This document shows positions 58,388 to 64,000 of a stretch of 64,000 nt of DNA, in pieces; position 1 is the first letter of the stretch, and every line of letters starts with the position of its first letter. Position numbers and translations under genes: made by a program. The DNA is from Phycisphaerae bacterium (GTDB lineage Bacteria; Planctomycetota; Phycisphaerae; SM23-33): NCBI GenBank assembly GCA_018335035.1, contig JAGXKT010000012.1:1-64000 (forward strand), read 5' to 3'. The notes beneath the pieces are model-generated. The model ran no database searches. It was not told where the DNA came from and saw nothing but the letters and a program-made list of their open reading frames with translations.

Positions 58388-59482
58388 GTGCGACCGCTCT
58401 TCATCGTCGGCACACAACGCGATATCGGCAAAACGACGACCTCAATTGGGCTTCTTCACGCCTTTCGGCGTCGTGGGCTTTCCGTGGGCTACATGAAGCC
58501 GCTGGGCCAGCGGATCAAGGGGTCGGCCGGGCACGTCCTGCACGACGACGCGATGCTGATCGCCTCGGTCCTGGGCCGACAGTTCGACCAGGAACTGGAC
58601 ACGGCGATTCCCCTGCCGTCGGGGCGCGTGGAGAAGGAGCTTGAGGACCTGGACTCCGATGCGCTTCGCGGGCGGGTACGCGAGTTCTACGAGCGCCTGG
58701 CGAGCCAGTACGACGCCATCGTCGTCGAAAGCATGGGACACGTCGCGGCCGGGTCGTGCCTGGGGGTCTCATCGGCCGAGGTCGCCGTAACGCTCAACGC
58801 CCGGACGCTGCTGATCTCCGGCGGCGGCATCGGACGGGCGCTGGACGAGATCGCCCTGTGCTCCACGTTCCTGACCGCACGCGGGGCGGACCTCGTCGGC
58901 GTCGTGGTCAACAAGGTCTGGCGGTCCAAGTACGACCGCGTCAAGCACGCGACGGGGCGCGGGCTGGCGTATTTCGGGCTCGACTGCTTCGGCGTTGTGC
59001 CCTTCGAGGAGATGCTGGCCTCGCCCACCGTCCACCAGGTCTACGGGCACGTCGGCGGCGAACTGATCGCCGGGCGGGACTACCTGGAAAATCGCGTTCG
59101 TAACACGATCGTCGCGGCGATGGAAACCGAGCACATGATGCGCTATCTCAAGGCGGGCACGCTCGTCATCACGCCCGGCGACCGCAGCGACAACATCCAC
59201 GCGGCGCTCAGCGCGCACATGCTGGGCGAGAAAGGCAAGGGATCGGTCTCCGGATTGATCCTGACCGGCGGGATCGCCCCGGGCGCGGCGGTCAAGCGGC
59301 TGATCGACGATGCGCGCCTGCCGGTGGTCCTGTCCGACGAAGACACCTACAGTGTCGCCAGCCGGCTGCGCGAAAGCGTTTTCAAGATCACGCCGGAGGA
59401 CCACGACCGGATCGAACAGGCCACGCGCGTGATCGGCGAGCACGTGGATGTGGACCGCCTGGTGGAGTTGATGGACGTCTAG
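58388..59482 (+). CDS. P-loop (BioD-like) and DRTGG domain protein
   Basis: The start is a GTG (58388) with AGGAA 7 bases upstream. Residues about 1-210 form a BioD-like P-loop domain (VGTQRDIGKTTTSIGLL). Residues about 210-330 form a DRTGG domain. This is the layout of the N-terminal half of long phosphotransacetylases, but the catalytic Pta domain is absent. Such stand-alone proteins are thought to have regulatory roles. It lies next to fhs, near acs. A free nucleotide-sensing role is inference. Confidence 0.8.
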   Translation: MRPLFIVGTQRDIGKTTTSIGLLHAFRRRGLSVGYMKPLGQRIKGSAGHVLHDDAMLIASVLGRQFDQELDTAIPLPSGRVEKELEDLDSDALRGRVREFYERLASQYDAIVVESMGHVAAGSCLGVSSAEVAVTLNARTLLISGGGIGRALDEIALCSTFLTARGADLVGVVVNKVWRSKYDRVKHATGRGLAYFGLDCFGVVPFEEMLASPTVHQVYGHVGGELIAGRDYLENRVRNTIVAAMETEHMMRYLKAGTLVITPGDRSDNIHAALSAHMLGEKGKGSVSGLILTGGIAPGAAVKRLIDDARLPVVLSDEDTYSVASRLRESVFKITPEDHDRIEQATRVIGEHVDVDRLVELMDV

Positions 59483-59639
59483 CCCCAAAACGGTTTGACG
59501 TGCGTGCGGGGTGGTCAGGGGGCGGTCCGTTACGGGCGCCGAATGCGTAGCAGGCAATACCGTCGCGTTTGCGATGCCCTCTGAGGCAGCCGGGGGGGGC
59601 ATGCGGCCGGCATGACCGCTGCAAAGCACCGGCGTCCGC
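59483..59639. other. Convergent non-coding gap
   Basis: No gene is supported. It contains G-runs and short repeats, but no hairpin with a T-run. Confidence 0.35.
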
Positions 59640-60242
59640 CTAGTGCGTTTCCGCCGCAAGCAGTTCCGCGGCGCGGGCGCGAATGTCCGCGGCGAGGCGC
59701 TGCTCCAGATTTGAATCGCGCCCCAGTTCGACGAGGTGGCTGTCGGGGCCGTCCGGTCGCGCCCCGTCAACGCGTTCACGGCGGACGTCGAGCTCCCTGC
59801 GGGCGTGCCCCGTGTAGAGACTTCGGGCCTGCGAGGTACTCGTAACCTGCAGGGCCGGGCGATTCGACCGCGCGACGTCGACATGGACGGCGACGTCGAA
59901 GGTCCCGCCGTCCTCGTCCGTCCCGCGGATCTCGACGGTGGCCGTGCGGTAAATCGTCTGCAGTGAGCTTTCCGCGATCTGCGCTGGCGTCGTGCTGTCT
60001 GTTCGCCAGAACTCGGTGACGTGCATGCCGGTCATCGGGTCGGTCTGAATCGTCCCGCTGCGCCGGTCGGACCAATCGATGTCGAAGCGGTAGTCGCGCA
60101 GCACTTCGTGACTGGCCTGCCAGAACCCTTGGAAGTTCCGCTCGGCCGGACTGAGCCGGCGGTGCCCCGTCCAGAGGTGCGGGCGCTCGCATCCGGCGGC
60201 CAACGCGGTCAAGACCACAACGGTCGTCAGGAGGTGTCGCAT
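59640..60242 (-). CDS. Predicted lipoprotein of unknown function
   Basis: The 200-residue product starts at ATG 60242 with a signal peptide and lipobox LAAGC (Cys18). The mature part has mixed strands and helices, and I do not recognise a family. It is rich in charged residues. A promoter-like pair (TACAAT at 60297-60292) upstream would begin transcription near 60285, which excludes the longer start at 60284. It is convergent with the BioD/DRTGG gene. Confidence 0.65.
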   Translation of the reverse strand: MRHLLTTVVVLTALAAGCERPHLWTGHRRLSPAERNFQGFWQASHEVLRDYRFDIDWSDRRSGTIQTDPMTGMHVTEFWRTDSTTPAQIAESSLQTIYRTATVEIRGTDEDGGTFDVAVHVDVARSNRPALQVTSTSQARSLYTGHARRELDVRRERVDGARPDGPDSHLVELGRDSNLEQRLAADIRARAAELLAAETH

Positions 60243-60291
60243 CGCGGCAGGCCTTTCTGTGCTATCGGCGGGCTCGGTTTGCATGGGGCGT

Positions 60292-60319
60292 ATTGTATCG
60301 TATGGTACTGGTGGAACAA
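60292..60319 (-). promoter_or_regulatory. Possible promoter of the lipoprotein gene
   Basis: On the minus strand TACAAT (60297-60292, 5 of 6) lies 16 bases after TTGTTC (60319-60314, 3 of 6). The -35 match is weak. Confidence 0.35.
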
Positions 60320-60422
60320 GTTGACAGTTGCGTCGAACCTCCCCGGTTCGGCGCGTGTCCCGCAGCCCCGGCGTCCCGCCCGCGTCGGGGCGATTTATTG
60401 CGCGCCGCCGCGGCTGCTGCGC

Positions 60423-60451
60423 TTGACACCGTCGTCGCCGGACCGTAGCTT
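60423..60451 (+). promoter_or_regulatory. Promoter of tRNA-Leu
   Basis: A perfect TTGACA (60423-60428) with a 17-base spacer leads to TAGCTT (60446-60451, 3 of 6), 10 bases before the tRNA. Confidence 0.6.
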
Positions 60452-60461
60452 GGCGTTGTCG

Positions 60462-60548
60462 GCCCGGGTGGCGGAATTTGGCAGACGCGCTAGGTTGAGG
60501 GCCTAGTCGGCCGTTAGGTCGGTGCTGGTTCGAATCCAGTCCCGGGCA
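60462..60548 (+). tRNA. tRNA-Leu (anticodon GAG)
   Basis: The 7-bp acceptor stem GCCCGGG/CCCGGGC is perfect (60462-60468 with 60541-60547). The anticodon stem CTAGG/CCTAG has a 7-base loop with GAG at 60497-60499, which reads the Leu codon CTC. The variable arm is long, as expected for tRNA-Leu, and the T arm contains GGTTCGAATCC. The CCA end is not encoded. Confidence 0.95.
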
Positions 60549-60717
60549 GTAGGCACGTTGCCGGCGATCGGTCCACGGATGCCGCCGCCGGCGGGGTGGA
60601 ATCCGGCCGTTTCAACTGGTTGAAGCTTGCAATTCACGCCCCCGCGCGGGACAATAAAACAGCGTGTAGGCGAGGTGTTTCCGTGGCGATAGGGTGCCAC
60701 CGATAAGGATCGGATCG

Positions 60718-60954
60718 ATGGGACGCGTCCGGGATGTGACCGGGGACATAATGCAGGCGGCAGAGGTCGAGAGCCGCCTGCGGGCGGGCCTGTCGGCAAC
60801 GGCCGCTTCCGTGGCACGCGCCGAGTGCTTCGACGCCGAGCAGCGGGCGGAGGTCTACGCAATTCTTGACTCGCTTCGCGCCGACACCGAGGCACACGGC
60901 GCCTGTGTCGGTCGATGGGTCAACGATCAGACGGGAGAGGGCAGCGATGTATGA
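60718..60954 (+). CDS. Small hypothetical protein upstream of a helical protein
   Basis: A 78-residue frame starts at ATG 60718 with AAGGA 8 bases upstream. The product is mostly helical and charged (AAEVESRLRAGLSATAASVARAE). I do not recognise a family. Its end overlaps the next small gene by 8 bases. Both likely form a two-gene operon. Confidence 0.5.
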   Translation: MGRVRDVTGDIMQAAEVESRLRAGLSATAASVARAECFDAEQRAEVYAILDSLRADTEAHGACVGRWVNDQTGEGSDV

Positions 60955-61138
60955 ACAGGCGGTACTGGCGGAGCGTTTTGAATCGTTGCTGAGCGACGCC
61001 CGCAGCGCCGAGCAAATCTACGCCCGAATGGCATCGCACATCGACGACCCGCAACTGCGCGAGCAGGTCGAGCAACTCCACCGCGAAAAGCGGCGCCACG
61101 TCGAGTTGACCGAGCGCCTGCTCGAAATCGTCGCGTGA
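60947..61138 (+). CDS. Small helical protein, ferritin-like half
   Basis: The 63-residue product (ATG 60947, GGAGAGG upstream) has two amphipathic helices with SAEQIYARMASHI and LHREKRRHVELTERLL. The glutamate-histidine pattern is like one half of a ferritin/rubrerythrin bundle, so a metal-binding dimer is possible. That is inference only. It overlaps the upstream gene by 8 bases. Confidence 0.55.
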   Translation: MYEQAVLAERFESLLSDARSAEQIYARMASHIDDPQLREQVEQLHREKRRHVELTERLLEIVA

Positions 61139-61274
61139 CGGCCGCATTCGCGCGGGAACGTTGTTCCCGAGGGCCCCGGCGGGCCAGGCGTCGCCGGCGC
61201 TGTGTTCGTGTTGTCTCGCCCGGCTCGGTGTCTATCATGTCCTCGGACGCTTATTTGCATGCCTGAGGACCGCT

Positions 61275-62285
61275 ATGAACTATCGCAAGCTTGGACGTAC
61301 CGACATCGACGTTTCCGTTATCTGCCAGGGGTGCTGGTCCCTCGTCAGCGACGATTTCAATTGGGGGCACAACGACCTGCAGGATTCCATTGCCGCCATT
61401 GAGGCATCCCTCGATGCAGGCGTGAATTTCTTCGACACGGCCGAGGGGTACGGCGACGGCGAGTCCGAGGAGATTCTCGCGCGAGCGCTGGGCGGACGCA
61501 GCAAGGAGGTCGTCATCGCCACGAAATGCTCGCGCGGCAACCTCGCGCCGGATGACATTCGCGAGCATTGCGAGGCGTCGTTGAGACGTCTGAAGCGCGA
61601 CACGATCGACCTTTATCAAATCCACTGGCCGCGCCCGGACATCCCCGTGGCCGAGTCGATGGGCGCCATGGAGCAGTTGCGCGACGAGGGCAAGGTCCGC
61701 GCCATCGGCGTCAGCAACTTCGGCGTCAGCTACATGCAGGATCTGCAGCGTGCAGGACGAGCCGAGAGCAATCAGCTTTGCTACAGCTTGCTGTGGCGGC
61801 CCATCGAGCATGCCGTTGGACCCATGTGCGTCGAGAACGACTGGAGCATCCTGTGCTACAGTCCCATCGCTCAGGGGCTCTTGACGGGTAAGTTCGCCTC
61901 GGTCGACGAGATCCCCGACAAGCGCGTTCGGACACGGCTGTTTTCGTCCCAACGGCCCAACACGTCGCACGGCGAGCCCGGCTGCGAGCATGAGATGTTC
62001 GACGCGATCGCCCGCATCCGAGAGATCAGCGAGTCACTCGGTCAGCCGATGGGTAACGTGTCGATGGCATGGTTGCTGGCTCAACCCGGCGTCGGCTCTG
62101 TGATCGTCGGCGGGCGCAACCCCGGGCAGGCGCGCCAGAATGCGGCCGCGGGCGACCTGGCGCTGGACGAGGAGGTGGTCGACCAACTCAGCGAGGCGAC
62201 CGAGCCGGTCAAGCAGGCCGTCGGGACCAATTGCGACATGTGGGAGCACGAAAACCGCATGGAAAAGCCCGGCCATGTACAGTGA
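61275..62285 (+). CDS. Aldo/keto reductase
   Basis: The 336-residue product has the aldo/keto reductase pattern: NYRKLGRTDIDVSVICQGCW, FFDTAEGYGDGESEEILARAL (the catalytic Tyr is in EGYG), and VIVGGRNPGQARQNAAA at the NADPH-binding end. It lacks the ferredoxin tail of the other AKR in this window. The ATG at 61275 follows TGAGGA. Its end overlaps the MBL gene by 11 bases. The substrate is unknown. Confidence 0.9.
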   Translation: MNYRKLGRTDIDVSVICQGCWSLVSDDFNWGHNDLQDSIAAIEASLDAGVNFFDTAEGYGDGESEEILARALGGRSKEVVIATKCSRGNLAPDDIREHCEASLRRLKRDTIDLYQIHWPRPDIPVAESMGAMEQLRDEGKVRAIGVSNFGVSYMQDLQRAGRAESNQLCYSLLWRPIEHAVGPMCVENDWSILCYSPIAQGLLTGKFASVDEIPDKRVRTRLFSSQRPNTSHGEPGCEHEMFDAIARIREISESLGQPMGNVSMAWLLAQPGVGSVIVGGRNPGQARQNAAAGDLALDEEVVDQLSEATEPVKQAVGTNCDMWEHENRMEKPGHVQ

Positions 62286-63090
62286 CCGCGTCCCCGGCCC
62301 GTCAGAAGACGCCAGCGCGATGCCCGATACCGCAGCGGAAACGCCGAAGATCATCACCGTCGCCGACGGGCTCGGCGTTCGCCAAGAGGTCGACAACTGC
62401 ACGTGGATTGACTTGGGCGGCTACGCTGTCGTTGTCGACGCCCTGGAGCATCGCCACAAGGCCGCCGACGTCATCGCCGCGGTCCGCGACGGGCTAGGCG
62501 AGGTGCCCGTTCGCTATGTGATCAACACGCACACGCACTACGACCACGTCGCGCTGAACCCGGACTTCCAGGAGCAGTTCGGCGCCGAGATCGTCAATCA
62601 CAGCACCCGCGACATACCGCCGGAGGGGCTGACGTTCCGTGGCTCGCGCCGCCCGGCGCAGATGATACCCGCCGGCGGCTGCCACACCGACGGCGACTGC
62701 GTCGTCTGGGTTCCCTCGGATCGCACGCTGCTGACGGGGGATCTGTTCGGCTGGGGTGTTCTGCCGCTCACCCAGCCGTTGCGCCCGGAGCTGGCGCAGC
62801 ATCTGGAAGCCACGTACGAATGGCTGATTGCCTTCGAGCCCGAGACGGTCATCCCGGGGCACGGCCCGCTGGCGACCGGCGAGCACCTGGCGCGGTGGCT
62901 GGCGTACTTCCGCTCGCTTGTCGAGCACATCAGCGAGGCCTGCCGCTGCGATCAAACCGACAAAGAGATTCTGGCGTCCACGGCGCCTCCGGCCGATATG
63001 CGCCATTGGTGGCGATTTGCCGACTGGAAGCACGACCGCAACGTGCGGGTTGTGCTGCGAGCGGTCCGGCGAGGCGGACTGGGCGCGTGA
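62275..63090 (+). CDS. MBL-fold metallohydrolase
   Basis: The 271-residue product has the metallo-beta-lactamase motif THTHYDHVAL, a later GGCHTDGD histidine, LLTGDLF (Asp ligand) and IPGHGP. Two starts are possible: ATG 62275, overlapping the AKR gene, or ATG 62320. These enzymes hydrolyse thioesters, lactones and other substrates; this one is unassigned. It follows the AKR and precedes the cupin, likely one operon. Confidence 0.85.
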   Translation: MYSDRVPGPSEDASAMPDTAAETPKIITVADGLGVRQEVDNCTWIDLGGYAVVVDALEHRHKAADVIAAVRDGLGEVPVRYVINTHTHYDHVALNPDFQEQFGAEIVNHSTRDIPPEGLTFRGSRRPAQMIPAGGCHTDGDCVVWVPSDRTLLTGDLFGWGVLPLTQPLRPELAQHLEATYEWLIAFEPETVIPGHGPLATGEHLARWLAYFRSLVEHISEACRCDQTDKEILASTAPPADMRHWWRFADWKHDRNVRVVLRAVRRGGLGA

Positions 63091-63121
63091 GCGTCGGCGG
63101 ATCGCGGACGGGAAGGCGCCA

Positions 63122-63445
63122 ATGGATACGGGCAACATCTTTTCCGACGTGCCGGCGGATATGCTGGACGAGGACGTCAGCGAGCTGCTCGTGGGGTCGG
63201 CGTCGCGTGTCGAGCGGATCGTCTCCCGCGGGCACGCCTCGCCGCCCGAGGGCTGGTACGACCAGGACGAGCACGAATGGGTCCTGCTGCTCAGCGGCGG
63301 GGCGGAGGTGGAATTCGCCGACGGGGAGACGGTGATGCTGACTCCCGGCGACTGGGTGAACATTCCCGCCGGGACGCGCCACCGCGTGCTCTGGACGGAC
63401 GAGGACCGCGACAGCGTCTGGCTGGCGGTCTTCTATCGGTCCTGA
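63122..63445 (+). CDS. Cupin domain protein
   Basis: The 107-residue single cupin has the metal-site pattern EHEWVLLLSGGAEVEF, then GDWVNIPAGTRHRV. The ATG at 63122 has GGAAGG upstream. Its 3' end overlaps the convergent truA end by 13 bases. Function unknown; small cupins often bind metals or sugars. Confidence 0.82.
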   Translation: MDTGNIFSDVPADMLDEDVSELLVGSASRVERIVSRGHASPPEGWYDQDEHEWVLLLSGGAEVEFADGETVMLTPGDWVNIPAGTRHRVLWTDEDRDSVWLAVFYRS

Positions 63446-64000
63446 CCGCATGCAGGCGTGTTCGCGTCGGCCGGCTTCGAAACCGACGCCGCCGCGGCGG
63501 GCGCGTTCGGGGGATAGTGCACGCAGATCAGATAGAGCCCGTCCGGCGGCGCCGTGGGCCCGGCGTCGCGCCGGTTGCACGTCGCCAGAATCCGGTCGAT
63601 TCGTTCAGGCGTCCAGCGCCCCCGTCCGACCTCCACCAACGTCCCGGCGATGATGCGAACCATGTTGTACAGGAACCCGTCGCCCTCGACCGTAATGTGC
63701 ACCTCCTCGTCGGTCTGTCCGATTTCGCAGCGGCGGATGGTCCGCACGGAGGTCCGACGCTCCTCGGCCGAGGCAGCGAACCCGACGAAGTCGTGTGTGC
63801 CCACCAGCCGCCCGGCCGCATCCCGCATCGCCGGTACGTCCAGCGTGCGGAAGTAGTGATAAACCTGCCCGGCCGCCATCACGTCGCGCAACGGCGCCAC
63901 GCGGATACGGTAGCGGTACGTCTTGCCCACCGCCGATCGCGATGCGTGGAAGCCATTCGCCGCGTCCGCCGCCGAGCGGATCACGATGTCGCCCGGCAGC
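63433..64000 (-). CDS. truA: tRNA pseudouridine synthase A (3' part)
   Basis: TruA makes pseudouridine at positions 38-40 of tRNA anticodon arms. The frame is open to the window edge at 64000, so the N-terminal part with the catalytic Asp lies outside. The visible 188 residues contain ASRSAVGKTYRYRI, GTHDFVGFAA and FLYNMVRIIAGTLVEVGRG, all TruA blocks. The last 30 residues are alanine- and proline-rich. It overlaps the cupin gene tail to tail. Confidence 0.93.
   Translation of the reverse strand, partial: LPGDIVIRSAADAANGFHASRSAVGKTYRYRIRVAPLRDVMAAGQVYHYFRTLDVPAMRDAAGRLVGTHDFVGFAASAEERRTSVRTIRRCEIGQTDEEVHITVEGDGFLYNMVRIIAGTLVEVGRGRWTPERIDRILATCNRRDAGPTAPPDGLYLICVHYPPNAPAAAASVSKPADANTPACGQDR

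Overview
The window is a dense, high-G+C bacterial chromosome segment and most likely comes from a planctomycete (Planctomycetota, Phycisphaerae-like). This is inferred from the protein repertoire: C+ type S4, short zinc-type S14, a str/S10/spc/alpha supercluster without tuf, rpmD or infA, and BatA/DUF58 proteins. The GC-rich REP-like repeats that read as TGETPVPR or GRDARAT peptides are, as I recall, frequent in that phylum. No rRNA operon, prophage or CRISPR array is present.

Bases 1-21263 are the information-processing core, all on the + strand: the 3' end of rpoC, rpsL, rpsG, fusA, the S10 operon (rpsJ to rpsQ), the spc operon (rplN to secY), adk, map, rpmJ and the alpha operon (rpsM to rplQ). 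Bases 21300-30900 hold housekeeping and envelope genes: a HIT hydrolase, a ferredoxin-tailed aldo/keto reductase, an rsmD-DUF58-BatA operon, alr, a CPBP membrane protein, a bifunctional nuclease and two FliL-like lipoproteins.

Bases 30908-36900 hold the two most unusual loci. valS is interrupted, in frame, by a complete REP-associated tyrosine transposase (RAYT) flanked by inverted arrays of REP-like hairpins, so one reading frame encodes ValRS, repeat peptide, transposase, repeat peptide and ValRS. Upstream of it, cimA (citramalate synthase, the entry to isoleucine synthesis) has a complete attenuator: promoter, 44-residue leader peptide with an Ile/Val run, an antiterminator arm over the leader stop codon, and an intrinsic terminator.

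Bases 36900-43416 carry a degenerate M24 protein, an RNase E/G gene beside its usual radical-SAM-linked (DUF2344) neighbour, and a permease-less PTS phosphorelay (EIIA, HPr, EI). Bases 43658-53691 form an acetate/acyl-CoA block: a CoA-transferase fused to a GNAT acetyltransferase, an ADP-forming acyl-CoA synthetase, an AcuC-like deacetylase, an isochorismatase-fold protein, AMP-forming acetyl-CoA synthetase and an OFA-type transporter. This suggests acetate activation controlled by reversible lysine acetylation.

Bases 53800-64000 hold a DtxR-like regulator with an operator inside its promoter, feoB, formate-tetrahydrofolate ligase, a Pta-N-like protein, a lipoprotein, tRNA-Leu(GAG), two small helical proteins, an aldo/keto reductase, an MBL-fold hydrolase, a cupin and the 3' part of truA.
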